From Bradyrhizobium sp. WSM1743 (lineage in GTDB: Bacteria; Pseudomonadota; Alphaproteobacteria; Rhizobiales; Xanthobacteraceae): DNA of 37,322 nucleotides. Under the pieces are notes generated by a model. It saw only the letters and a list, made by a program, of their open reading frames with translations, was not told the origin of the DNA and ran no database searches. Location: positions 179 to 37,500 of the forward strand of contig NZ_AXAZ01000016.1 of assembly GCF_000473065.1 (NCBI RefSeq), in the 5' to 3' direction. This document shows, one piece after another, positions 1-8,085 of this stretch. How positions within the stretch are numbered: position 1 is the first letter of the stretch; each line of letters begins with the position of its first letter. The position numbers and the translations under genes were made by a program.

Positions 1-106
1 CGGGTCATGCGATGCTGGCCTCCAATCCAGTCAGCATCTTGAATCACAATCCGCCAAAAACCGGAATCCCTCCGATTCAATCAAGCGAGGAAATGCTCTA
101 GGGCAG

Positions 107-130
107 ATCGATTGACGTAACCCAATCGAT
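107..130. promoter_or_regulatory. Inverted repeat, possible operator
   Basis: ATCGATTG and CAATCGAT form perfect 8-bp arms around an 8-nt spacer (ACGTAACC). There is no T-run on either side, so a terminator is unlikely. It sits in the 205 bases beyond the stop of the neighbouring reductase gene, so it may serve a gene outside the window to the left. The 11-mer GATCGATTGAC within it recurs in the tetR/thiolase intergenic region near 23744. I see nothing else in positions 1-205. Confidence 0.4.
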
Positions 131-205
131 TGCGGAGCATCTTACGACCAAATCCGGCTGGATGTCATTGGACCGGATCAACGCGATCATGACGCGGAGT
201 TCCGC

Positions 206-928
206 TTATGCCGTGTTCCCCGCGTCGACAGTGAACACCGTCCCGGTGACATTGCGGCCACCTTCCCCCAGCAGATATTCCACCATGCGCGCGACGTCAT
301 CCGTCTCCGGCAGACGGCGCAGCGCGCTGCGCCCAGCGATGCGTTTGCGGCCTTCGTCGGAGAGATTGTGGGTCAGCTCGGTATCGATGAAGCCCGGAGC
401 GATCGCATTTACGGTGATGCCGAGCTTGCCGACCTCGCGCGCGAGCGAGCGGGTGAAGCCGGTGGCGGCCGCCTTGGTCGCGCCGTAGACCGACAGGCCG
501 TTGTAGCCCGTGGTCGCGATGATCGAGGAGATGTTGATGATGCGGCCGGCACCATCGGCCATCATCTGCCGCGCGACATATTTGGTGAGGATGATCGGCG
601 ACAGCACGTTGAGCTGCACCAGCGCCGCGATCTCTGAATTGTGCATGGTGGCGAGCAGGCCTTCAGTGCCAAGGCCGGCATTGTTGACGAGGCCGTAGAT
701 CGGGCCGAATTCGTCTCGCACCAGTTTTGCAAAGGCCGGGATCGCATCGATCACGGCGAGATCGCAGGCGCGGAAATGCAGGCGCCCTTCGGACCCGGCG
801 ATGGCCGCCCTGAGCTCGTCGCTCTCGCGCCGCGCGGCCGCGATCACGTTGAAGCCTGCACCAACGAGGCGGTTCGCAATCGCTAGTCCAATGCCGCGGC
901 TGCCGCCGGTGACGAGAACGTTATGCAT
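206..928 (-). CDS. FabG-like short-chain dehydrogenase/reductase
   Basis: A 240-residue classical SDR of the 3-oxoacyl-ACP reductase type. It has the cofactor motif TGGSRGIG at residues 7-14, NNAG at 82-85, and the catalytic set Ser135, Tyr148 and Lys152 (YGATK), all at FabG-like spacing. The C-terminal part reads PGFIDTEL and VDAG, as in FabG. Its start overlaps the end of the upstream AMP-forming ligase by 8 bases, so the two are probably translationally coupled. With the ACP and ligase upstream, a ketoreductase acting on an ACP- or CoA-bound acyl chain is a reasonable inference. The substrate is unknown, and the housekeeping fabG is normally found in the fatty acid synthesis cluster instead. 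Confidence 0.9.
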   Translation of the reverse strand: MHNVLVTGGSRGIGLAIANRLVGAGFNVIAAARRESDELRAAIAGSEGRLHFRACDLAVIDAIPAFAKLVRDEFGPIYGLVNNAGLGTEGLLATMHNSEIAALVQLNVLSPIILTKYVARQMMADGAGRIINISSIIATTGYNGLSVYGATKAAATGFTRSLAREVGKLGITVNAIAPGFIDTELTHNLSDEGRKRIAGRSALRRLPETDDVARMVEYLLGEGGRNVTGTVFTVDAGNTA

Positions 929-2303
929 CGATGCGCGCCAGTTTTCCGGCCGGGGTGACGTCGAGCGTCTCGACGAAGCGGAGCACCGCCGGCACCTTGT
1001 GGGACGCGAGCTGGGCGCGGCACTGCTCCAGGATCTGGTCGCGGATCTCTTTCGCGCGCGCCGGATCGGTGCCCTCAGTGAGGATCACGTCGGCAACGAC
1101 GATGCCGCCGGTGATCGGGCTGCGGCGGGATTTGGCCCGCGACATCCGCACGTCGGCATGGCGGTTGATGACCGCCTCGATCTCCTCGGGGTGGACCTTC
1201 AGCCCGCCGATATTGATGATGCCGCCGCGACGGCCGACGAAATAATAGCGGTCGCCGCGCAGCTCGACGATGTCGCCGCTGTCGACGAAGCCGTCGGCAT
1301 CGGTGAGCGCCGCCGCATTGCGGCCGACATAGGCATGCGCAGTGCGCGCCGAGCGGATCCGCAGCGAGCCGTCGACGACCTTCATCTCGACGCCGTTGCG
1401 GTTGCCGAGATAATCGGCCGGAAAGCCCTCGAGCCCGTCATTCACGGCGAAGCCGACGCCGGCCTCGGTCGAGGCATAGGCGTGGCCGACGGAGGCATTG
1501 AGGAACGCTGCCTTCAAGCCGTCCAGCACAGCCTGGTCGGCGATCTCGCCGGAGAGACGGACGTAAGCCGGGGCGAACTGCGCGGCCGAGCCGCTCATCA
1601 GGAGCTTGCGCCAGTGCGAGGGCGTGCCGGAGATGTGCGAGACGCCGCGCGCATTCAGCCGCGCGACGTGATCGGCCAATGCCTCATGCGGGTCCGATAG
1701 CACCATCGAGCCGCCGGAGAGGATGGCGCGAAGGAAGATTTGCAGGCCGCCATAGCGGCGAATGTCGTAGAACGTCGCCCAGACTGGCGCAGGTCCGCGT
1801 CCGTAGCCCTCGGCAACGATCGCGCCGGTCAGCGCTTCCAGCGTATGGCCAGCGATCTTTGGCACGCCCGAGGTGCCCGAAGTCAGCATCAGCCATTCGG
1901 TGGCGCGCTCGGTCTTGGCCGGCGCGGCGGCTTGAAGCGGCAAATGCGCGGCGACGACCAGCGACACGCCGGTCTCCGCCCAGCGATCGGGCTCGTCAGT
2001 GACGACGGCATCGATCCCTGCATCCGCGATCAGGGCGTCGAGATGCGCCGGATTGAGGTCGGGCGGACACAGCAGCATGCGGCGGACAATGCCGTCGAGC
2101 TCGATCATGGCAAGGCCCGACCGGAGCTGGTCCGATAGCTTGAGCAGCACAGCACGGCCCGACAGCTCGCGCAGGCGGCCGCCCAGGATCGTGTGCGACA
2201 GGATGTCGGTCAGCGACACGACATCGTGCGCATCGGAGATCGTCCGGCCTTTCAGCTCCGCGCCGAGATGGTCGCGAAGCGCAAAGATCTCACGCGGGGA
2301 CAT
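921..2303 (-). CDS. AMP-forming acyl ligase (ANL superfamily)
   Basis: A 460-residue adenylate-forming enzyme. Visible core motifs are the P-loop-like LTSGTSGVPK, YASTEAG (A5), DSGD (A7), the hinge region RRGGIINIGG with KVHPEEIE (A8), and the C-terminal lysine motif PAGKLAR (A10). It is shorter at the N-terminus than typical acyl-CoA synthetases (about 500-550 residues). I chose the ATG at 2303, which overlaps the end of the ACP gene by 14 bases; upstream of it the frame is only the shadow of the ACP gene. The tight packing with an ACP suggests it may load an acyl or carboxylic acid onto that ACP, as DltA loads DltC, but a CoA-ligase role cannot be excluded. The substrate is unknown. Confidence 0.85.
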   Translation of the reverse strand: MSPREIFALRDHLGAELKGRTISDAHDVVSLTDILSHTILGGRLRELSGRAVLLKLSDQLRSGLAMIELDGIVRRMLLCPPDLNPAHLDALIADAGIDAVVTDEPDRWAETGVSLVVAAHLPLQAAAPAKTERATEWLMLTSGTSGVPKIAGHTLEALTGAIVAEGYGRGPAPVWATFYDIRRYGGLQIFLRAILSGGSMVLSDPHEALADHVARLNARGVSHISGTPSHWRKLLMSGSAAQFAPAYVRLSGEIADQAVLDGLKAAFLNASVGHAYASTEAGVGFAVNDGLEGFPADYLGNRNGVEMKVVDGSLRIRSARTAHAYVGRNAAALTDADGFVDSGDIVELRGDRYYFVGRRGGIINIGGLKVHPEEIEAVINRHADVRMSRAKSRRSPITGGIVVADVILTEGTDPARAKEIRDQILEQCRAQLASHKVPAVLRFVETLDVTPAGKLARIDA

Positions 2304-2535
2304 TTTCGTAGGCCCGCACGAAATCGCCCACCGTGGCGGGGAACGCGGCGTCCTCGGAAATGGTGAAAGGGTCGACGCCGGTCTCATCCTCGAGGCGCGC
2401 CACAAGAATCGCGAAGGCGAGCGAGTCGAAGCCCGTCTCGTGCAGGGACAGATCGTCCGACAGTGCGGGAAGCGTGACGTGCTGCTCCTTGGCGATCTGC
2501 TGGATTGCTTCAATGACCTTAGACCTTACCGACAT
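2290..2535 (-). CDS. Acyl carrier protein
   Basis: An 81-residue carrier protein. The phosphopantetheine attachment motif GFDSLAF is present, with the modified serine at Ser38, preceded by a four-helix-type acidic sequence (LSDDLSLHETG). The length is typical of a stand-alone ACP or PCP. I start at the ATG at 2535; a longer frame reaches 2598 but its extra 21 residues look non-coding. Its 3' end overlaps the ligase start by 14 bases, giving an ACP-ligase-reductase cassette. It is a specialised carrier by context, since the housekeeping acpP normally sits with fabF and fabG. Confidence 0.85.
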   Translation of the reverse strand: MSVRSKVIEAIQQIAKEQHVTLPALSDDLSLHETGFDSLAFAILVARLEDETGVDPFTISEDAAFPATVGDFVRAYENVPA

Positions 2536-2680
2536 GGCTGGCTCGCTTTTTGTTATCGATCTCGGTGTTGCGGCGGCTCTTGACGACCGCCTCCCCATGG
2601 CCGTCTGTTTACCCGACAGAAGTAAATGGCTTCTTGGACAATTCAGATAAAATTGGACCTATCTCTCGATTTTGGTTCCG

Positions 2681-4495
2681 CTATAGCCTGATCGTACCGT
2701 CCGAGATTGCCGCATACGCCTCCCTGTCCAGCCCCACATAGGCACCGGACTTCGGATCGCGCACGAACAGCGGATCGGAGATCGCGGCCGGATCAAATCC
2801 CTCACGCGCGAGATCCCCCTTCTTCTGTTTGAAGGTCTCGGTGGCATCGAGCTCGCGCGAGATGCGGACGAAGACCGGCCAGGCGTATGCCGGCAGGCGC
2901 TGCGCGAGATGAGCAGGCAGCGCGGCGATGTCAAAACCCTCGTTCGCAACGATCGCGCTCATGCCGGCCCGGCCATCGGTGCCGGGAATGCCGACGCCGT
3001 AGGTGGTGGCATCGATCACGCCGGTGAAATCGCGCACGGCATCGTTGACCTCCGAGGTCGCGACGTTCTCGCCCTTCCAGCGGAAGGTGTCGCCGATGCG
3101 GTCGACGAAATGGAAAAAGCCCTTGTCATCGATCCGCATCAGATCGCCGGTACGGAACCAGGCATCGCCCTTGGCGAAGACGTCGCGCAGGATCTTCTTC
3201 TCAGTCTCACCGGCATCGGTGTAGCCCTCGAAGCGGCCGCCGCCCTCCTCCGCGGTGCCGATGCGGCCGATGGCTTCGCCCTCCTCGCCGCGCGCGCAGG
3301 CGATGCAAAAGCCCTCGTCGCTACGTAGCGGCATGCCGCTGTCTGGGTCGAGCTTGACGAGACTGGCCGGGAAGCGGTGCGCGAGCAGCGGCGGGATGCG
3401 CCCGATCGCGCCCGGCTGTCCTTCGACATTGAACAGCGAGAAATTGCCTTCCGTCGCCGCGTAGAATTCGAGGATGCGCGGAATGGAAAAGCGCGCCTGG
3501 AAATCCTCCCAGATGTCGCCACGCAGGCCGTTGCCGCAGACGAGCCGCAAGCGGTGCCGGTTCTCGTATTCCGACGGCGGCGCCTTCAGCAGGTAGCGGC
3601 AGAGCTCGCCGATATACTGGAACAGCGTGCAGTCATGCCGCACGATGTCGGACCAGAAATGCGAGGCCGAGAACCTCTCGGCAATCACCACCGAGCCGCC
3701 GGCGGCCAGCATGCTGCATGGCGCGACGATGCCGCCGACCGAGTGGAACAGCGGCAGGCAGTCATAGAGCCGGTCCTGCGGCGTGGCGCCGGTGAGGCCG
3801 GCGAACCAGAAGCCCCAATTGAGGATCCGGCGGTGGCTGATGCTGGCCGCCTTTGGCAGGCCGGTGGTGCCCGACGTGTAGATCAGCAGCGCACGGTCGT
3901 CGATGGTGACGCCGCCATGCTCGTCCGGCGATAGCGGGGCATCGTCGAGCGCCGTGAGCGCGACATCGATCGCGCGGTCGCTGCGGGCGTCGCCATGGGT
4001 CCAGATCTTCGCCTCTGTCTTCAGATGCGGCTTCGCGCTCTCCAGCGTCGCCGCCAGATCGTGCGCGACGATGATGTGCGCCGGCCTTGCGACATCGAGG
4101 CAATGCGCGAGCGATTGGCCGATGAGATTGGTGTTGATCAGCGCAACCACACCGCCGATCCGGCTGATGCCGAGCCAGGCCGCGACATAGTCGATGCCGT
4201 TCGGCACGATCAGCCCGACGGTATCCCCCTTGGCCATGCCGACCGAGCGCGCCCAACGTGCATAGCGGTTGATGCGCTTCGACAAGCCTTCATAGTCAAG
4301 CGCTGCGTCATCCGTGACCAGCGCGATGCGACCAGGCTGGCGCCGCGCCCAATCGTCGACAACGTCGGCGAACAGCCGATCCGGCAGCATCTCGATCCGC
4401 GCGGTGAGCTCGATGGCCTTCAGCCAGATCTTTGATGCCGACGGCGCGCGCGCGGCTTTCGTTTGCTCGATGACGCCGGTGGTCATGCCGTTCAT
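2681..4495 (-). CDS. Long-chain acyl-CoA synthetase, FATP-type
   Basis: A 604-residue AMP-binding enzyme (start at 4495, MNGMTTG). It shows the AMP motif IYTSGTTGLPKAA, the A5-type segment FYAATEGN, and the sequence following it (FSLFNVEGQPGAIGR), which is typical of the bacterial very-long-chain or FATP-like branch of acyl-CoA synthetases. The enzyme should activate fatty acids to acyl-CoA with ATP, probably at the membrane face. It lies 145 bases upstream of the ACP gene on the same strand and may share its transcript. An upstream in-frame start at 4564 would add 23 residues that do not resemble the family. The chain-length preference cannot be read from the sequence. Confidence 0.88.
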   Translation of the reverse strand: MNGMTTGVIEQTKAARAPSASKIWLKAIELTARIEMLPDRLFADVVDDWARRQPGRIALVTDDAALDYEGLSKRINRYARWARSVGMAKGDTVGLIVPNGIDYVAAWLGISRIGGVVALINTNLIGQSLAHCLDVARPAHIIVAHDLAATLESAKPHLKTEAKIWTHGDARSDRAIDVALTALDDAPLSPDEHGGVTIDDRALLIYTSGTTGLPKAASISHRRILNWGFWFAGLTGATPQDRLYDCLPLFHSVGGIVAPCSMLAAGGSVVIAERFSASHFWSDIVRHDCTLFQYIGELCRYLLKAPPSEYENRHRLRLVCGNGLRGDIWEDFQARFSIPRILEFYAATEGNFSLFNVEGQPGAIGRIPPLLAHRFPASLVKLDPDSGMPLRSDEGFCIACARGEEGEAIGRIGTAEEGGGRFEGYTDAGETEKKILRDVFAKGDAWFRTGDLMRIDDKGFFHFVDRIGDTFRWKGENVATSEVNDAVRDFTGVIDATTYGVGIPGTDGRAGMSAIVANEGFDIAALPAHLAQRLPAYAWPVFVRISRELDATETFKQKKGDLAREGFDPAAISDPLFVRDPKSGAYVGLDREAYAAISDGTIRL

Positions 4496-4722
4496 GCTTT
4501 CGGAACGTGTCTGCTGGTCCCGGCAGCTTAGTCCACGGCGTCCTGCCCAGGCGTTAAGAGACAAGGTAAAAGCCGGTTAGTGCGCGATTAACTCTGGTGA
4601 TCCTTTACCGAGCCGGCCCGATCGGCGTGCGGCCCAAGAGGATTCTCACGACAGAAACTCCATTCATTCGGACGCGCTCCGCGTGTCCCCCAGCCCCGCT
4701 TGCGGCCGGCGATGTCCCGGCG

Positions 4723-5013
4723 CTAACCGCTTCGCCTGTAACGCAGGCGCGGCGGCGCGTTGACCGGATAATACGGATTGAGGTCACAGGTCGCGGCGCG
4801 CCCCGATGCGGTGGCGCTGCACTGCGGCAGAGAGGTGAAGGAGCATTCGTACCACTCCCCGCCACCGCCATTCGCGCCGGAATAGACGTGCATGCAGACG
4901 GGATAGCGGGGATCGAAGGTCTGCGCACGCGATGGCGCGACGACGAGCGCTGCCGCAACAGCACTGATCAGGCTAGACGAGAGACGCACGAAGAATGCTC
5001 CTGTACGCTGCAT
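4723..5013 (-). CDS. Secreted DUF3551 protein (copy B)
   Basis: A 96-residue protein with an N-terminal signal peptide (hydrophobic SSSLISAVAAALVVAPSRAQ, cleavage likely after SRA) and a DUF3551 domain. The domain shows the family pattern: DPRYPVCMHVY, a glycine run, CSFTSLPQC, SGRAATC and DLNPYY. The mature part has four regularly placed cysteines, which suggests two disulphides in the periplasm. It starts 8 bases after the stop of its paralogue and has no clear ribosome binding site of its own, so translational coupling is likely. The function is unknown; families of such small proteins are common in Bradyrhizobium. Confidence 0.8.
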   Translation of the reverse strand: MQRTGAFFVRLSSSLISAVAAALVVAPSRAQTFDPRYPVCMHVYSGANGGGGEWYECSFTSLPQCSATASGRAATCDLNPYYPVNAPPRLRYRRSG

Positions 5014-5021
5014 CGCGGATC

Positions 5022-5300
5022 TCAGTACACCTTCTTGTGACGCCGGCGCGGTGGCGGCGGTTCGTCGAACGCGTAATAGGGATTGAGATCGCAACTCGCC
5101 GCGCGGCCCGAGGCCGAAGCCCGGCATTGCGGCAGCGACGTGAAGGAGCAGTCGTAATAGTCGCCGCCGCCACCGGTGAAGCCGCCGGGCGTATAGACGT
5201 GCATGCACACGGGGTAGCGCGGATCGTAGGTCTGCGCGCTGGCATCGGCCGCGACGAACAGCGCGGCGACCGCCGTGAGGGTCAAAATCGGCAAACGCAT
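5022..5300 (-). CDS. Secreted DUF3551 protein (copy A)
   Basis: A 92-residue protein with a signal peptide (MRLPILTLTAVAALFVAADASAQ, cleavage likely after ASA) and the same DUF3551 core as the gene downstream: DPRYPVCMHVY, a GGGG stretch, CSFTSLPQC, SGRAASC and DLNPYY, then a basic proline-rich tail. A GAGGA sequence lies shortly before the ATG. The two copies are clearly paralogous in the mature part but differ in signal peptide and tail. The role is unknown; the exported cysteine-rich fold points to an envelope or periplasmic function. Confidence 0.82.
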   Translation of the reverse strand: MRLPILTLTAVAALFVAADASAQTYDPRYPVCMHVYTPGGFTGGGGDYYDCSFTSLPQCRASASGRAASCDLNPYYAFDEPPPPRRRHKKVY

Positions 5301-5418
5301 GGAGGAATCCTCGAGTTGGTCACGGCGGCGACGCGGACGCCAGCCGCCTCATATGGCATAACACCACGCAAGAGGCGACTGTTCCCAGGGACAGATGATG
5401 GCAAGGTGAGTGGCCGAG

Positions 5419-7296
5419 CTAGCCGCCGAGCCCCTGCAACACGAGCCGATTCAGCCTTGCCGCGAACGCGGCCGGGTCTTCCGGCAATTCGCCGTCCAGG
5501 ATCTGCGCCTGTTCGAGCAGGAGCAGGCTGAGATCGTCGACGACCTTCGAGCCAGCTTGCGCCTTGGTGACCGCGGTGACCAGCGGATGGCGCAGGTTGA
5601 TCTCGAGGATCGGCTTGGTCTTCATGCCGCGGTTCTGCTGCGCCAAGATGCGCTCGAGCTCGCGGCTGGGGCCCTGGCTGTCGGCGACGAGGCAAGAGGC
5701 CGAGCTGGTCAGGCGCGTCGAGGCCTTGACGTCGCTGACGCGCTCGCCGAGCGCGGCCTTGATCACAGCGATAGTGGCCGCTTCATCCGCGGCCGGCTCG
5801 TCCTTCTTCGCCTCGTCCGCTTCGTCGAGGCGCGGAATCAGGTCGAGATTGAGATCGCCCTGGCTCAGCGACTTCAGCGGCTTGCCTTCGAACTCCGACG
5901 GCATCGAGGTCCAGAAAGCATCGACAGGATCGGACAGCAGCAGCACCTCGATGCCGCGCGCGGTCGCAGCTTCCAGCCGCGGATTGGATTTCAGCCGCTC
6001 GATGCTGTCGCCGACGAGATAATAGATCTCGGTCTGGTTCGGCTTGAAATCGGCGATGACCTGCTTCAGCGACCGCTTGTCGCCCGACGTGGTGGTGAAG
6101 CGCGACAGCGCCAGCAGCTTTTCGCGCCGCTCGAAATCCTCGTAGATGCCTTCCTTCAGCACCGCGCCGAAGGCGTCCCAGATCTTGGCAAAATTCTCCG
6201 GATCCTTGTCGGCAAGACTTTCGAGCTCGGACACGACCCGGGTCGCCACGGCTTTGCGGATCTGCGCGAGCTGCGGATTGTTCTGGAGCATCTCGCGGGA
6301 GATGTTGAGCGGGAGATCCTCGCTGTCGACGACGCCGCGGATGAAGCGCAAGTACCCTGGCAACAGATCGGCATCGTCGGTGATGAAGACGCGGCGGACG
6401 TAGAGCTTCACCCGGCCCTTGCGGTTCGGCTCGAACAGGTCGAACGGCTTGGTCGAGGGCGCGAACAGCAGCACGGCGTAGGAGTAACGTCCCTCGGCGC
6501 GGTAGTGCAGCGTCATGGCGGGATCGTCGAAGGCAGACGCAATCTGCTGATAGGCCTTCTTGTAGTCGTCTGCCGTCAGCTCGGATTTCGCGCGCTGCCA
6601 TAGCGCGCTGGCCGAATTGATCTGCCGTGGCTCGCCCTCTTCCGGCACGAGCTCGATCGGAAACAGGATGTTGTCGGAATAGGCCGTGACGATGCGCTCG
6701 ATCTCGTAGGTCTCGAGATATTTCTTGGCGGCGTCCTTCAGGTGCAGGACGATCTCGGTGCCGCGCGTCACGCGCGCCGCTTCCTCGTCGCTGGCACGGG
6801 CGATTTCGAAGCCGGAGCCGCCGGAGGACGTCCAGGTCCAGACATCGCTCTCGCCGGCGCGGCGGCTGATCACGACGATCTTCTCGGCGACCATGAAGGC
6901 GGAATAGAAGCCGACGCCGAACTGGCCGATCAGGCCGAGCCCATCCTTGGCCTCTTTCAGCTTGGACACGAACGCCTTGGTGCCGGAGCGGGCGATGGTG
7001 CCGAGGTGGTCGATCAGCTCCTGCCGCTCCATGCCGATGCCGTTGTCGGCGATCGTGAGCGTTCTGGCCGTCTTGTTCGGGACGATGCGGATCTTGAGCG
7101 CGTCGCCCTCGCCCAGCAAAGCGGGACTTGCGATGGCTTCGTAGCGCAGCTTGTCGCAGGCATCGGAGGCATTGGAGATGAGTTCGCGGAGGAAGATGTC
7201 AGTTTCGGAATAAACGGAGTGCACCATCAGGTGCAGCAGTTCGGAAACTTCGGCCTGGAAAGGCTGCGTATGCACAGCCGTATCTGACGTCGTCAT
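5419..7296 (-). CDS. htpG: Molecular chaperone HtpG (Hsp90)
   Basis: A 625-residue Hsp90 protein, full length for the bacterial family. The N-terminal ATPase (GHKL) domain shows [16 protein letters not shown] (the ATP/Mg Asn and Asp), DNGIGM and [11 protein letters not shown]. The middle domain contains RRVFITDD and [15 protein letters not shown], which is near-invariant in HtpG. The C-terminal dimerisation domain runs to the end. HtpG is a cytosolic ATP-dependent chaperone acting with DnaK on stress-damaged proteins. I see no ROSE-type or other heat-shock element that I could support in its short upstream region. Confidence 0.98.
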   Translation of the reverse strand: MTTSDTAVHTQPFQAEVSELLHLMVHSVYSETDIFLRELISNASDACDKLRYEAIASPALLGEGDALKIRIVPNKTARTLTIADNGIGMERQELIDHLGTIARSGTKAFVSKLKEAKDGLGLIGQFGVGFYSAFMVAEKIVVISRRAGESDVWTWTSSGGSGFEIARASDEEAARVTRGTEIVLHLKDAAKKYLETYEIERIVTAYSDNILFPIELVPEEGEPRQINSASALWQRAKSELTADDYKKAYQQIASAFDDPAMTLHYRAEGRYSYAVLLFAPSTKPFDLFEPNRKGRVKLYVRRVFITDDADLLPGYLRFIRGVVDSEDLPLNISREMLQNNPQLAQIRKAVATRVVSELESLADKDPENFAKIWDAFGAVLKEGIYEDFERREKLLALSRFTTTSGDKRSLKQVIADFKPNQTEIYYLVGDSIERLKSNPRLEAATARGIEVLLLSDPVDAFWTSMPSEFEGKPLKSLSQGDLNLDLIPRLDEADEAKKDEPAADEAATIAVIKAALGERVSDVKASTRLTSSASCLVADSQGPSRELERILAQQNRGMKTKPILEINLRHPLVTAVTKAQAGSKVVDDLSLLLLEQAQILDGELPEDPAAFAARLNRLVLQGLGG

Positions 7297-7407
7297 GCGC
7301 TTACCCGGTCAAAACAAAAGGGAGGAACCCGGATATAGCGCGAGGCGACGGCGGATCAAGAGGATGTGAAGCATCCGCCCCCGCGCGGCCACCTCAACAG
7401 GCGCGGG

Positions 7408-7815
7408 TCAGGTCACGCAGCGGCCGGGCTGGAGCAGCCTTGCGACCTCGGTCAGGGAGCTGACCACCGGCTCACAGGCGATCGTCGGCTTGCTGCGAAG
7501 CTTCTTCTGGTTCTGGAGCAGCACTGGCGGCTTGGCGTTGCCGGCCTCGATTACCGCGGGGACCCGCAGCAGCACCGACGTATCGGCGAGGTCGTTCAGC
7601 CGCATCGACACCGTGCGGGTGGGAACTGCTGCCGGCTTGATCTCCGCGAGCCGGTCCGCCTTCGCGGCGCGATTGACGTTGTGGCCCGGCTTGTCAGCCT
7701 TGTCGGCGACCGCTTGCCAGCGGTCAGCCAGATCATGGCCGGAGGCTAATTGCGCGGCACCGAGCGTCGCGGCGATCGCGACGGCGCCCAAAAATACCTT
7801 TTGAATCTGTGACAT
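7408..7815 (-). CDS. Small secreted protein of unknown function
   Basis: A 135-residue protein starting at MSQIQKV. Residues 6-25 form a hydrophobic signal peptide (VFLGAVAIAATLGAAQLASG). The mature part is charged and contains a repeated lysine/aspartate-rich segment (ADKADKPGHNVNRAAKADR) and a pair of distant cysteines near the C-terminus (ACEP, GRC), which may form a disulphide. I do not recognise a family. It sits upstream of htpG on the same strand, with about 110 bases between the genes, and probably has its own promoter. Confidence 0.65.
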   Translation of the reverse strand: MSQIQKVFLGAVAIAATLGAAQLASGHDLADRWQAVADKADKPGHNVNRAAKADRLAEIKPAAVPTRTVSMRLNDLADTSVLLRVPAVIEAGNAKPPVLLQNQKKLRSKPTIACEPVVSSLTEVARLLQPGRCVT

Positions 7816-7949
7816 GGCTGTCGATCCCTCGCCCCATGGCGATCGCGGGAACAACGCCGCCGGAGGATCGGGGGTTCTCGACCGTTACGATCACTTAACC
7901 GTGTGCGAAAAATGCCGCAGGGCCGGCAAAATATTTCGCAACCTGTGGA

Positions 7950-8058
7950 ACGACTCTGCCGGTCGGGAGTCGTCTCAGCAGCCGGCTATTCCCCCCTGCC
8001 CCATAAGCCGGCGACGTAGGGCGCGACTGTGGTGATGCCAGTCGCGCCTTATTTTTTT
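7950..8058 (+). ncRNA. Candidate three-hairpin small RNA with a C-rich loop
   Basis: Three consecutive hairpins lie in the 270-base gap between two minus-strand genes, all best read on the plus strand. Hairpin 1 pairs ACGACTC (7950-7956) with GAGTCGT (7967-7973). Hairpin 2 pairs GCCGGCT (7981-7987) with AGCCGGC (8006-8012) and exposes an 18-nt loop with the C-run CCCCCCTGCCCC. Hairpin 3 pairs GGCGCGACTG with CAGTCGCGCC and is followed by seven T, a rho-independent terminator. C-rich loops that can pair with Shine-Dalgarno sequences are a known feature of alphaproteobacterial regulatory RNAs. No protein frame explains the region. The 5' end and promoter are not defined, and a match to a named family is not claimed. 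Confidence 0.5.
8018..8058 (+). terminator. Rho-independent terminator
   Basis: A perfect 10-bp GC-rich stem (8020-8029 with 8039-8048), extended by a G-U and an A-T pair, has a 9-nt loop and is followed by TTATTTTTTT. It works only in the plus direction, where no protein gene precedes it, so a short non-coding transcript is implied. Confidence 0.8.
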
Positions 8059-8085
8059 CGCCCATCGCCGCCGTCCGGCTTCGAC

